From NCBI GenBank assembly GCA_020736575.1, contig JAGPYM010000005.1, forward strand, positions 682,001 to 746,000: a stretch of DNA of 64,000 bases. The letters are read 5' to 3'. The position numbers and the translations under genes are program-made. A model generated the notes under the pieces. It made no database searches. It was not told the origin of the DNA and was given only the letters and a program-made list of their open reading frames with translations. Below are positions 1 through 10,890 of the stretch, piece after piece (position 1 is the first letter of the stretch; each line of letters opens with the position of its first letter). The DNA comes from Thelonectria olida (Eukaryota > Ascomycota > Sordariomycetes > Hypocreales > Nectriaceae).

Positions 1-551
1 CTCCTGGCGCAATCCCTTACCAACACCAGAATGTACCTCCTTCGACTTCGGGCACGTCTCATCAGTGCAGCTGTGGTGCATCTTGTCAATGTGTTGGATG
101 CGCAGCACACCCCTACAATGAGGCAACTCAGAACTACGTGCGATCCGCGTGGGAGAGTATGATGGACGACGCCCAAAACCACCCAGGACATACGAATGGG
201 CCCTCTGACCACAACCATGTTAACGGCCATGCTAATGGCCACCGGGAGAATGGGACGAATGGAACAGTGGCTAGACAGGATTCAGCGAACCATAAAGCTG
301 CGCCTTTTGCCGGTTCCTTGGATGGAAATGCATCACCACCTGCTCCACAAACACCGTCGGATGCCGCTTCAGGAGTGAGTGAGGAGCAAGCACTCTCTGC
401 GAGCGACTTCTTCTTTGTCACCTATCCGTTTGGAGATTCGTGCGCTGGTGATACCGCAAGTTGTCCCTGTGGTGACGATTGTCAGTGCATCGGTTGTGTG
501 ATACACAGCAACCCAAACCCGGCCACCGAGGATGGGGGCCAGGGTTCCTAA
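1..551 (+). CDS. Copper-fist transcription factor, C-terminal part (5' end outside window)
   Basis: Open from the window start in the frame beginning at base 3, stopping at TAA 549-551; about 182 residues are visible. Two cysteine clusters of identical spacing, CxCx3CxCx2Cx2H, lie at bases 66-110 (CSCGASCQCVGCAAH) and 462-506 (CPCGDDCQCIGCVIH), about 118 residues apart and separated by a low-complexity Asn/Gly/His/Ser-rich linker. Such C-terminal Cys/His clusters are known from fungal copper-sensing regulators (Mac1, Cuf1, GRISEA), where they bind Cu(I) and control activity. The N-terminal copper-fist DNA-binding domain would lie upstream of the window, so family membership is inferred from the C-terminus alone. 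Whether it acts in copper uptake or in detoxification cannot be told from this fragment. Confidence 0.75.
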   Translation, partial: PGAIPYQHQNVPPSTSGTSHQCSCGASCQCVGCAAHPYNEATQNYVRSAWESMMDDAQNHPGHTNGPSDHNHVNGHANGHRENGTNGTVARQDSANHKAAPFAGSLDGNASPPAPQTPSDAASGVSEEQALSASDFFFVTYPFGDSCAGDTASCPCGDDCQCIGCVIHSNPNPATEDGGQGS

Positions 552-1311
552 GGGTATTTCCTTGTAATAACAGCTGCGAGTCGAGCTGATCCCAATGTGG
601 ATGAAAACACGATATTGGTTCCGAGCTGGCTGGGATGGTGAAAGGCCTGATGAGTTGTTATAGTTCTAAAAGCACTGTACTATCGGAGACTTCCTCAGAA
701 AAGATGGAAGAGTGACGATAAAGTCCTGAATGCTTATGGAAGCAAAGCATGTTTAGGAGGTGGGGAAGGCAGGTTGTTTGACATTATGATACCCCCTAGA
801 GACATGAAATGAGGATCGAGTGGCACGATGTAAAAAAGAAAGGAATGACCACAGAAGAGACCCAGGATCAATACAAGAACTCCCCTACCCAACGCCTGGC
901 AATCATTTCTGGAGATGGCTTGTTCTCTTCGCAACAGTTCGCATCTTTGTGTCTCATCCTATTTGTTGATAGGCTCTATGGTCTCAATCACAGGATGCAT
1001 CGATATTTCCCCAATGCTGTGGCTGGATCATTCTCGGCCGACAATTATAATGTGGCCCTATGTATCTGTAGGAAAGGATACCTTTGCCAGCCGAGTTCAT
1101 GATTGTAGTGAGAGGACAAGAATAGTGGGAGACTGAAAAGTGGAGCGCACTGTGTGGTGTCCTCGACAGCTATTAAGCTTGTCCCTTCTCAGACTCAAGC
1201 TCAGACGAGTTTTGCTCAGAACATAATATCATCAACACAACTCTTTAGCGAATCGCTTCGCATTCGCCAAATTAATGCAAGTTCAATCCACTCGAGAATC
1301 AAGCGCTTCCA
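552..1311. other. Intergenic: 3' flank of the copper-fist gene and promoter of the RS-rich gene
   Basis: About 760 bases with only short, overlapping, compositionally random ORFs. I see no repeat, RNA gene or conserved peptide. Confidence 0.6.
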
Positions 1312-2409
1312 ATGGATCACCGGCGTGGCTTCCGTCAGAGATCCCCGCCTCGCGAACATGGATCACGCGAACGGGGTGACGGGAGAAACCAGGATCGCGA
1401 CACACGACGAAGGGATTCCCGCTCACGATCGCCAGAACACAGAAAGACCAAGACGTCATCATCGCGCCATGATAGGCAGCCACGAGAGTCGGGTCGGCAT
1501 CATTCATCTTTAAGGCATCACCATTCATCCCATAGGCATCGTGAACAAGGCGGTCGCGCAAGTGAGTCGGGGGCGAATCCAGACCTACCTTTCTCAGCAA
1601 GGCCACTGCTCAAGGCGGACTTGCCGGTCTTTGAACCACTATTTGCCAGGTATCTGGATCTTCAAAAACAAAAGGACATTGATGAAATGGATGACCGAGA
1701 GGTGAAGGGAAGATGGAAGAGCTTTATTGGCAAGTGGAATCGCGGCGAGTTAGCCGAGGGCTGGTATGATCCAGACTTGTTCGCACGCGTCAAAGAAGAA
1801 GGACCGGAACGCTCTCGGGCCAGGCAAGCGATGGCCAAGGTTGAAGAAGAGGACGTGAAGGATCACGGTGAAGATGGGGGAAGAGCCGGAAGTGATGAGG
1901 ACGACTATGGGCCCACCCTCCCTGCTTCAGGTTCCAACCGCCGCGCAGGCCCCGGTATTCCTTCGCTTCAAGATCTCTCCCTTCGCGCCGAACTAGACGA
2001 AGAGGAAAGGCAAGCATCCATTACCGACCTTCGCGCTGCTCGCAAGGCCGATCGCACCTTGCAAAAGGAACGCCTCGATGATTTAGTTCCCCGAGCAGAA
2101 GCAGGCTCTCGCGAACGCCAGTTGGAGAAGCGACAGCTGGTCAACGAGAAGATGCGCTCGTTCCGCGAAAAGAGCCCCGGTATGGCGGTCGGAAGTGAAA
2201 AGGAGTTAATGGGCGGAGGAGATTCACTCGAAGAGTACAAACGGGCCAAAGAAAATGAAAAGCGGCGCAAGACTGAACGGGAAATTCGGCGTGAGGAGAC
2301 TGAGAGAGCCAGGCAAGAAGAGATGGAAGAGAGGCGCAAGGCTTGGAGGGAAAGGGAAGAGGGAACGGTGAGCATGTTGAAGGAGCTGGCGCGACAACGA
2401 TTTGGATAA
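1312..2409 (+). CDS. RS-rich nuclear protein, probable pre-mRNA-splicing-associated factor
   Basis: Single-exon ORF of 365 residues. Residues 1-80 are extremely rich in Arg, Ser and His with RS/SR dipeptides, as in splicing regulators. A conserved-looking globular block follows at about 95-165, including RPLLKADLPVFEPLFARYLD and VKGRWKSFIGKWNRGELAEG. The remainder (about 225-365) is highly charged Glu/Arg/Lys helix, likely a single long helix or coiled coil. Fungal proteins with this core are, as I recall, often labelled 'RNA helicase HEL117' or 'pre-mRNA-splicing factor 38B'. No helicase motif is present here, so a helicase name would be misleading. The role in splicing is inferred from the RS region only. 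The first ATG (1312) is used; no upstream in-frame ATG exists. Confidence 0.8.
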   Translation: MDHRRGFRQRSPPREHGSRERGDGRNQDRDTRRRDSRSRSPEHRKTKTSSSRHDRQPRESGRHHSSLRHHHSSHRHREQGGRASESGANPDLPFSARPLLKADLPVFEPLFARYLDLQKQKDIDEMDDREVKGRWKSFIGKWNRGELAEGWYDPDLFARVKEEGPERSRARQAMAKVEEEDVKDHGEDGGRAGSDEDDYGPTLPASGSNRRAGPGIPSLQDLSLRAELDEEERQASITDLRAARKADRTLQKERLDDLVPRAEAGSRERQLEKRQLVNEKMRSFREKSPGMAVGSEKELMGGGDSLEEYKRAKENEKRRKTEREIRREETERARQEEMEERRKAWREREEGTVSMLKELARQRFG

Positions 2410-2824
2410 TGGTTACGAATATGGGGCACGGGATATTGGTATTCTTGTCGCGTTGAAGGGTTTTCGTGGAATTGCGACTTGAAGCTTCTACCTATGCCAT
2501 GGCAATAGGGTTGCATCTCACACCACCACGACATATTTTGGGTGCGCACTGTGGACGCGGCAATTTGGCCCACTCTGATCAAACTCTTCAACAACATCAA
2601 CGGCCAGCGAGGGAAGCATTTTTCAGAATCGAGACCCAAGGGATTCCACGTCAAGGTAGACGACAGTTGAGGAGGAAACCAGGAGTCCACCACTAAACTC
2701 TTATTAGCCCTCCCCCACCCCGGCGCTGCTCACGAGTGAAGGCTCCGAGCTCATTAATCTTTCTCTGCGGCTGATATCAAATATACACCCACAAAAGGGA
2801 GATACACGCCAAAATAACTACAAA
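2410..2824. other. Intergenic between the RS-rich gene and EFM7
   Basis: About 415 bases. It should hold the 3' UTR of the upstream gene and the promoter of EFM7; ORFs on both strands are shadows. Nothing else recognised. Confidence 0.5.
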
Positions 2825-3622
2825 ATGGCACAAGATGTGGAATACGGCTTTGACGGTCTCATGGACGACCCGGAGGATTATTACCCACCGACTCCGCCTC
2901 ACAAGGAAGAAATGTTCACCATGAAGTCTGGCAAGACCATCACGTTGCGTCTGGTCGGATCCAGCCCGACCGAGGCTCACATTGTCTGGAACGGCTCCAA
3001 GATGATCTCCGACTACTTTGAGGATGAACCATCTCGCGTGCGTGACCGGACTGTGCTTGAGCTTGGCGCTGCCTCGGGCCTGCCCTGTCTTGTTGCCGCC
3101 GTCCTAGGCGCTCGCAAGGTCGTCATGACGGACTACCCCGATCCCGACATTGTCAAGGTCATGCAGAAGAACATTGACACTTGCGACGAGACGGTCGAGC
3201 CGCGGGGCCACATCTCCAAGACGGTCGACGCTGTCGGCTTCGTCTGGGGCGCCGACTCGGAACCGCTCCTCGCCCGCCTGAATCCCGGCCCGGAGCGCGG
3301 CGCCGAGCGCTTCGACGTGCTGATCCTCGCCGACCTGCTCTTCCGCCACAGCGAGCACGGCGCCCTCGTCAAGACGATCCGCGAGACACTGCGCAAGTCG
3401 CGGGACAGTGTCGCCTACGTCTTCTTCACCTCGTACCGGCCCTGGAAGAAGGAGGCCGACGAAAAGTTCTTTGACATTGCCCGCGAGCAGGGCTTTGACG
3501 TTGAGCAGATTGCCGAGCGTCGGCTTGACAAGCCCCTCTTCGACAATGACCCAGGTGACTTGGACATTCAAAAGACCGTGAGGGGCTTTGCGGTGCGGTG
3601 GCCAGCCGCGGCTTGTGAATAG
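2825..3622 (+). CDS. EFM7: Protein N-terminal and lysine N-methyltransferase EFM7 (Nnt1 family)
   Basis: Single-exon, 265-residue seven-beta-strand SAM methyltransferase of family 16. SAM motif I is VLELGAASGLPCL (residues 77-89), followed by the motif-II acidic segment VVMTDYPDPDIV (99-110). The family signature HIVWNGSKMISDYF is at 52-65, and the post-I segment FDVLILADLLFRHSEH lies before a C-terminal FTSYRPWKKEADEKFF block. In yeast, EFM7 trimethylates the N-terminal glycine of elongation factor 1A and dimethylates the adjacent lysine, so the expected substrate is EF1A in the cytosol. The start at 2825 follows ACAAA, a good Kozak context. Length equals the family norm. Older annotation as 'nicotinamide N-methyltransferase' is homology-based and probably wrong. 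Confidence 0.9.
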   Translation: MAQDVEYGFDGLMDDPEDYYPPTPPHKEEMFTMKSGKTITLRLVGSSPTEAHIVWNGSKMISDYFEDEPSRVRDRTVLELGAASGLPCLVAAVLGARKVVMTDYPDPDIVKVMQKNIDTCDETVEPRGHISKTVDAVGFVWGADSEPLLARLNPGPERGAERFDVLILADLLFRHSEHGALVKTIRETLRKSRDSVAYVFFTSYRPWKKEADEKFFDIAREQGFDVEQIAERRLDKPLFDNDPGDLDIQKTVRGFAVRWPAAACE

Positions 3623-4297
3623 CACTGGTGCCGAGCATGATGCCGAGCAATTGGCGGGCTATCAAAAAAGAAGCGCGACAAAATGCATGGCTGAGATAGG
3701 GCTTAATGACGGGCAATGATAAGAAACCTCATTCACATTGTGGGATTGACCACCTGACGAACATCACCGAGACGCCGATGCTTTCCATGCCCCCAAACTT
3801 GCATCTTTTCGTGATACCGAACGTTACGTTACCTTCAACTGCTCATCCGCCGCCACTTCAGATGCGTGCTATCTTTCTCAGCGAGTGACAAGTGAGGGCA
3901 GCTTCCCCACATCGCGGATGGGACTTGGGCGCATACGTTATTCTTTCAGTTTCTTCAGTTGCGGCGCGCGCACGTTATTAGCCGCTCCATCCCCCTCATC
4001 TTCCTCTTCCTCTCTCCTCACGAAGAAGATCTCGCTCCTCTCTCGCTGCATCGTAATTAATTCCGAAGAAAAAGAAAAAAAAAAAACTTCTCGACGAGGG
4101 GTTGCCAAGATTTTGTTGTTTATTCCTGACCTTATCCTTGACGCTTCTGGCCAGAGGTTTACATGCCCTTCAGCCCGAGAAGATATTAAACACAACACAC
4201 TCTTCCCATTATTAGGCACAGCGCATACTATACCTTGCTTGCCGCTCAGTTTGTTTACTCCACACACGCGCGCCAAAAAAGACAAACAACGCATGCC
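3623..4297. other. Intergenic: promoter region of the dioxygenase gene
   Basis: About 675 bases containing a CT-rich tract near 3960-4050 and an A-rich run near 4069-4086. Overlapping ORFs here lack protein-like composition. The most 3' part is probably the 5' UTR of the next gene. Confidence 0.5.
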
Positions 4298-5197
4298 ATG
4301 TCAGCCCAGCAGCAGCAGCAGCAGGCCTCGCCATACCGGAGCCAACTGGACCGGGATGGCTTCGTGGTCATCAAGTCCATAGTCAGTGGCACCAGGCTCG
4401 AGGAGCTGCGGGTGGCGAGCAGTAAGGCGACGGAGCTGGCGCGTGGGGGCGGGTGGCCGCACGTCCGGACCGTGGGCAAGCAGTTCCCGCCATGGGACGC
4501 CAGCACGGCGCGGGAGCACGGCATCTGGGGTGTGCAGCACCTGATGAACCCGGAGCTACCGGGCCATGAGGGCTTCACGGCCCTATACTTCTCGGAGGCC
4601 ATCTTGGGCATCGTGAAGCAGCTGCTGCAGTGCGGCGACGAGCATCTCGTCATGGAGCTGTTCAACATGCTGGTGCGGCCCGAGAAGGATTTCGAACTGA
4701 GGTGGCATCGAGATGATATCCCGGCCGAGGCTATGCCGCAAGAGGAGATGGAGCGGCTGGGCAGGCCGGCATACCACGCCCAGTACAACTTTGCCCTCTA
4801 CGACGACGACTCACTGATTGTTGTGCCTGGTTCACACAAGCGGCCGAGGACCGACGTTGAGCGGAGCACCGATCCGTTTGAGAAGAAGATGCCGAACCAG
4901 CTGATCGTCAAGCTGGAGCCCGGGGACGTTGTCTTCTATAACAATAACATCTTGCACCGCGGCGCGTATAGCTCTACGAAGGAGCGAATGACGCTGCACG
5001 GCTCCGTGGGACATGTGCAGGGGAATCGCCTCCGGGCAAGAAACGTCTTGCAACACGGAGTTGGTAACTGGGTTGATAGGTGCGCCTTTGGACGGCTCAA
5101 CGAGGGAGAAAGAGAGAGAGCGGAGGCTATGCGGCAACGTCTGGTTCAGCTGGGGAGCGATAGCGGTGAGGTTGGGTACTTCTCTAGGGCTGAGTAA
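4298..5197 (+). CDS. Phytanoyl-CoA dioxygenase (PhyH)-family Fe(II)/2-oxoglutarate oxygenase
   Basis: Single exon, 299 residues. The PhyH jelly-roll begins with LDRDGFVVIKSIVS (17-30). The iron-binding facial triad is visible as H137-x-D139 in LRWHRDDIP and the distal H220 in NNNILHRGAYS. The segment DDSLIVVPGSHKRPR (170-184) is the usual pre-distal strand. A downstream Arg (R230 in TKERMTLHG) could bind 2-oxoglutarate. The open frame extends upstream to 4235, but ATG 4298 is preferred because it sits just before a short Gln run (QQQQQQ, 4-9) and the PhyH fold, while the upstream 21 residues look like untranslated sequence. Substrate unknown: the family includes fatty-acid alpha-oxidation, secondary-metabolite and small-molecule hydroxylases. 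No peroxisomal PTS1 is seen (ends FSRAE), and no biosynthetic cluster surrounds it. Confidence 0.85.
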   Translation: MSAQQQQQQASPYRSQLDRDGFVVIKSIVSGTRLEELRVASSKATELARGGGWPHVRTVGKQFPPWDASTAREHGIWGVQHLMNPELPGHEGFTALYFSEAILGIVKQLLQCGDEHLVMELFNMLVRPEKDFELRWHRDDIPAEAMPQEEMERLGRPAYHAQYNFALYDDDSLIVVPGSHKRPRTDVERSTDPFEKKMPNQLIVKLEPGDVVFYNNNILHRGAYSSTKERMTLHGSVGHVQGNRLRARNVLQHGVGNWVDRCAFGRLNEGERERAEAMRQRLVQLGSDSGEVGYFSRAE

Positions 5198-8100
5198 CTG
5201 GACGGCTAGGGCAGGGAGTTGTGGGATAGGATTGTGAGACCATGACGCCCGAGGCGACGAGAGCTGGGCCATGAAGAGGAGAGGGGATAAGAGAAAAGCG
5301 AAGCGGAGTCTTGCACCACCCTGTGTCGCGCTGGACATTGGCTGAGCTGTGTCGTGCACCAGGATGGCCTCTTCACCCCCTTGCTTTGCTAGAGCGAGTA
5401 CGGATACATGCAGGTTGGTGATAGGTAATATTACGTACCTCCGGAAGTGCTGCCGTGGGGAGGAAACAAGACTATGGGCCCATCCAATAGGACTTGGCGT
5501 GCCTTTCTCGGCTGCGCTATTCGGCGATTTGAACATTGTACCACAGACGGAAAGCCAAGGCAAGGCAAGGCAAAGCAAGCAATCAGGCCTTAGTTAGCGG
5601 CGGTTCATCCCCAACAGTTCCAGTTCTAGTTCCGTGTCACTGTCCAACTGCCATAAGCGGCGTGATGCGGAATCTCGGCCCAGGCTCGGCGGGTTGTGAG
5701 AGGACTTGTCCTACAAGGCCCGATAAGCATGTAAGTTCGGTAAACTGACAACGAAGACAACTACGTCTCTTGACTCACGGAGAGGCAAATTCCCTCTTCC
5801 CCAGATTCAAGATCACGCGTACCCCAGACCCAAAAAACCCGCTCGGGCTGGGTCAGTTCATCGATATCTGGGGACCTGGGGTTCCGTCTCCAACCCCACA
5901 TTCTTATTACCCCGGATGTGATCTCGTCAGGACATGCCGGGGTGACGCCAGAGGAAATCTCGAGAGTCGTACATATGTGAACTGCTGAATGAGAACACGC
6001 AAGTAAAAAGGTTTCTTTGCATCGACGGCCGTGCCAGTCTTGCCAGCATCGAAAAGGTATCCTCGTCATAGTTGCAACTCGACCATACAGGGAATTTCCA
6101 GATCGGGTGGACGAGTCAGTTGAAATAGCGAGATGAGGTCCGAAGGGTCGAGGCATAAAAAGCCACTGACGGATAGGCTAGAAGCGTTGACACTTTGGAT
6201 TGAGGGAATTGTGGGTAGGTTGGGGATGTCGGCATTGTCTGATGCAACACCGAACCCCACGGGGAAAACTTCTCGAGCTGATAACTGGCTGGTTAAGTTG
6301 CGAGTGCTTCGTAGCACACCTTGACCCCCAATCAACAATCGAGCTGAACGAATAAAGTGTGTCTGTTCATCCAACAGACAACCAGATGAGACCTTCTTGG
6401 CGTTGACGACAAGGCCAGGCTTTGAGAAACTCATACGATGGCAGCGGCAATGAGACTGATGGCTGAGCCGAGACGATATCCTGAATCTACCCCACACGCC
6501 GCCGCCGCCGGCAGGGGACCTCTCCTCCGCACCTCCACATCGGCCGGCTAAGCACTGTCCTCCTGAATCTGTTTTTTTTTTGCCCTAATTCTGACAGAAT
6601 TGGCAAGTTTTCCCCCTCAGGCCCCCGATGAACTGTTCGCCTAAACTGGCGCTAATCTTGAAAGCCCCCGAGGCCGCCTGATATTACCCCGAGAACAGAG
6701 CAATCGTGTTAATCAAGCTTCGGTCTGTCGGAGCCTGGTGTCGGCTAGACCTTCATGGCACGTTTGTCAAGAAGGGATATTCGTTACCGCAGGCAGCCAA
6801 GAAATGCCCCCAGCACAACTTGTGTGCCAGAACCACTCGATGCAGTGACAGGGCCCCCGGACCCTGACGAGGAGGCTGATCAGCACTCTCCTAAGTGGTG
6901 CTCTTGCGTGGAGGATGGGAGAAGGACGAGGTTGTTGCGCTGTCAAGCGGTTAGCGCTTGGTGCCTGATGTGGGATCATGGTGCGTGTACTTCGTACGAA
7001 GGATGGACGATGCAAGTACATAGAGTGTGGTCATGGCTTGCTTGGCTTGGAGGCACACCTCTTGACCTCCAACTCCGAACATTGGAAAGACGGCTGTGTC
7101 AACCGAGGAGATAGCATTTCTGGTCTCGGCCTCGTGAGGCTCTGATGATCGCCCAGTGACCTCCTCATGCTCTGCTCCGTCGTATCATGACCGTGTCCGT
7201 GCCATGCCCTGCCTTGGCTGAGATGGCATGCACATGAGTCTGCAGGCGTCGCAAGAGGGATCGCCCGCAAGGTATTGCTCGCGCCTCCTTTGCTCCGCTG
7301 CCGCCTCACCCCGTCCAGCGAAAAGAGGCTTGCATTCCCATCTCCCGGCCTCCACAACAGTTACAAGTTTTGAAGCTAACGGCGCGTCGAGAGCGGTGTG
7401 GAGAACTCCATGACCATCTGTGACCTTGGAGGACGAGTTCCTGGATTTGGACAAGTTGAAGGTTAGAGACGGAGAAGATAGATCGTCACAAAACGGGTCC
7501 GTAATAACGAGACAGGTACAGAAAACGGTGTTCATCACGTGTGTAAAGTTGTTGAGAGAGACCAACGAGGTGAGTCGGGGACTCAAGGTGATGTCAGGTC
7601 AGATCAGGTCGGGTCGGGGATATGGATCGATCTTGGATATGGTACCTTGTTGAAGGCCATTTTGATTGAGGGGAAAGTGAGATGAGAATAGTAGCAGCGG
7701 TTGCATCATATTCGTGCATGTCCTATATTACATGTGCATCCGGGGAAGAGGAGACATGGGGAGAGGAGACGAGACGAATACCAAGACGTTGATTTGCGAG
7801 AAAAGCCCAGCAGTCCTGGCCGGACCGCAAATACGGAGATGAAATCGACAGATAGATGCAGGGTCATCAGCCATCGTCGAAGAGCGGAGAGGAATGAGGT
7901 GGTGAACAATATGTGTGTGTGTGCGACATGGTTCATGGTTTCAAAATCTAGCAGTGGACAAAGAGTCAGGGACATGGCCTGAAAGAGATAAGGTAAGCAC
8001 CTCATCGGACCGGGAAAGCGCAAGTCAGAGCGTGTCGGAGAAGTTACGTGCGAGACTGCTCAAAGGGAAGGCGCGCTATGCCAGGTCTGGACGGGCGAGA

Positions 8101-10890
8101 TCACCCTCAAATCCAGCAGGGAAAGTAGTCCCGGAACGTGGAGACAAGGGGAGGGCCACAAGCGGGCAGAGAAACGCAACGACTTCTTTCCCTGCTTGCC
8201 AAGCCACAGCAGGGACTACCACAGGGACCAATGAAAGGGGGCCACCGCAGGATCGAGGCGGACCAACCAGGAGAGGCAGGCAGAGCTGGGCCGTGCGACC
8301 AGCTCAATTGCCAGACTCGGTAGGTACTCGCCGCAACACCACTGCCCTTTGACCCTGATTCCCCTTCTCCTGATTGGTCGCGCACCCCGCTCTTCCTCCT
8401 GCAGTTGAAAAAAAAAAATTGACATGGTACGAATGGACTGAGGGTGACGCTAATACAATTGCACATCCCGCTGGAGGGGGCGACGAGAGCGACCCCCGCT
8501 TCCACTAACTATGAGAATGGGTGCGGGTGGGTAAAAAGTGGGCGTCTTCTCCAAAGTGCGGAGTCTGTCTTCCCCATGGGGGGCCCCAGACCTCGTCAGA
8601 AGTACCGTTACTTTGTCTTCGTGCAAGCAACAAAAAACGCGTTGAGTTTCTCCTCCCTCTCACCTCCCTCTTTCTCTGATGGCGAGGCGGGGGACGTCCG
8701 GAAAGAAACATGGAATCGCTGATGAGGGCTGGCTGAGCTGAGATATGACATGTGCTCTTCTCCCTTCTCCCACTCGCCAGCCAAGCTCACTATCGCGTTT
8801 TGTTTGCTTTTGTGATAAGCAGGCGCTCCTCTCATTCCTTTCACTTGTTGGCGTGTCATCAATCGTTATGTCACCTTGTTCAAGTTTTCCATTCAGTAGT
8901 GCCTCCACCCCCCATGGTCCATCCCAACCCCCGGGCCTAGTCCAGCCCAGCACTGCAACGACCAGCCCATGACTCCGCCACTGGCTTGGCTCCGAGGTTT
9001 TCTTTACGTTGTCGATTGATGGATGCCCTGATGCACTTCCCTCGTTATTGCTTTTTGTCCCTGTGCCGGGATTAGATTTACCCCCCCTTAGGAGCCAGCT
9101 TGTCGCGCCTCCGGGGCTCCGGCGCATCGATGGACCCATTCTGAAGTTGCTTTTTCTTTTTTTCCCTTGTGCCCCTCCGTTATCCCTTACGTCTTGGGCC
9201 GCTTCGATGTGTCATTAGCCTGGTGTCTAGTGACTCCGGCCGTAGGTACTCATACGAGCGTGTTTGGAGATACCCCGGACTGTTGCACCAGAAGCCCACA
9301 TATTTCCTCTCCCACTCTCCACACTTTGAGCCACGGGAATTGCTTCGACGACATGGTGCTTGCATTTCTCCTCTCCCAACTCTTCCATCCCCCAGGGCTT
9401 CCTCTCTCCTGCACCTCCAATTTCCCCGCCCTGGCCCTTGCGCCCGCGCTACCGCCTGTCGCCCTGTCTCTTGTCTGCTCAACGTCGGCAGCAAACCTCA
9501 AGCATTGGATGCTCACCTCTCAGCCGTCCAACTTCCCCAGCATCTTCCCCAGACCCCAGAGTTTCCGGAGGAGCTCTCGGGACCACAATCGACCCCCCCG
9601 GGCGTTTGCAACAGGGCCGTTGAGGAACGTATTCGTACCGAGTACATCAGGACAGCCGTTCTATCCTTTGATACACCAGACTTTTGCGTCACTCAAACTT
9701 GGCCCTCACCCCCCGGTTTGCCCCAGGCCTTCAGGCTACGTGCGAATACGTACGCCATCCCTCTTTAGAAGCTAATTCACCCTGTCCACCGCACATCCCA
9801 CATCCCCCCTTCTCCTCTCTCTCCTCTCCGCTCGGTTCGCCACAGCTCCCTTCCCTCGGAAGCTACGTATTCTTTCCTGTTCCAGCGCTGCGTCTTTGTC
9901 CTCCCTCCCTCCAAACACCGGAATACGCCAGCCAGCCACGCCCACTCCCCTCCCTTCCGCGGCCTAACACAGATCAGAATCGTCCCTAATGCTGGTAAGT
10001 TGATTGGCACTCGGTTCCTGCAACCCCGAGCTCCCATTCTATCCCATGCCATCATCCTCCTCCTCCACCCCCAGCCCGATCCGGTGCCAGCTCTCCGGTG
10101 TCCTCGCCAGTCGCTTGACCTTGGCATTAACCTTGACACACACGTTATTCCATCTCCTCCCCCCCCCCCCCCCCCAAAGGCCCCCCCAAGGCTTCAACCT
10201 TCTTTCCTCCGACGCCACGCTGCATGTTGCTCTTCTCCCTTTTCCGAATCCATCCACTCTCGCCGCGTCCGCGTCCCTCACATGCTCCTGAGCTTCAATA
10301 CCTCCTCTCCGGCTTTGTTCTCTTCTCCTCACCGATTGCATCTGACACCGAGGAAAACGTCTATCCGTACACATAAACTTCGTGCACGCGTTCACAGGCT
10401 TTCGGAAACCCTTCCGACGGCGTCCTTCTCCACCACCACTTCGCACCACAAGAGCTCATCGGCCGGGGTATTGTACCTCCACAAGAGGGGGGAACACACG
10501 CGAACGCCTGGACGATCTCAACGAGGGGAAACTCTAGTCTCTTGGGGCGGATTTGGCGTTTTGCCCCGTGCCCCTTGAACCTTACTCCGTCCCGGGAAGA
10601 CGCCGCTCACCTCCTCTCCCCAGCCTGACTCTCGCACCCGCCTCCACGGACCACCTCCCTCTCTCATCCATCCTCCCTCCACATGCCATGTTATTGCTTT
10701 AGTTAACGCACCCCGCAATCTACTCTCTCCATCCCATCCTGCATCTCTCGAGCTCCAATTTTGACTTGTTTCTTTCCTCCCTTCCTCCATCGCTCGCGCT
10801 GCAACTCATCATATCTACCCCTCGCTGCGTTACCTGCTCCCGCCCGCCCGCTTCGACCTCTTGTCAGTCATCTGAGCAACTTGGCTTATC
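5198..10890. other. Long gene-free region upstream of the C2H2 regulator
   Basis: About 5.7 kb without a convincing gene on either strand. The first part (5.2-8.7 kb) has mixed composition with small repeats: GGCAAGGCAAGGC near 5560 and tandem GGTCA/GGTCGG units near 7590-7620. From about 8.75 to 10.89 kb the + strand becomes strongly pyrimidine-rich, with many CCTCC/CTCTC tracts and a 17-base C run. That is typical of promoter and leader sequence of highly regulated filamentous-fungal genes and creates long but meaningless ORFs (for example two overlapping ones at 9167-9775). A good 5' splice site (GTAAGT at 9995) directly after ATGCTG suggests that a leader intron may exist. Confidence 0.6.
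10159..10175 (+). repeat. 17-base poly-C run in the regulator's leader region
   Basis: Uninterrupted C17 inside a pyrimidine-rich tract about 720 bases upstream of the C2H2 regulator's ATG. Homopolymers of this length are mutable and are also prone to sequencing error. Confidence 0.85.

Noticed and set aside
1968..2693. 241-codon antisense ORF across the RS-rich gene
   Set aside because: Ser/Arg-rich antisense image of charged codons; no independent evidence of a gene.
5761..6156. 131-codon minus-strand ORF in the long upstream region
   Set aside because: No recognisable motif, begins at a questionable codon and overlaps other random ORFs.
9167..9775. Two overlapping ORFs of about 200 codons on the + strand
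   Set aside because: Both arise from low stop density in CT-rich sequence, have Pro/Ser/Leu-rich random composition, and start at non-ATG codons.
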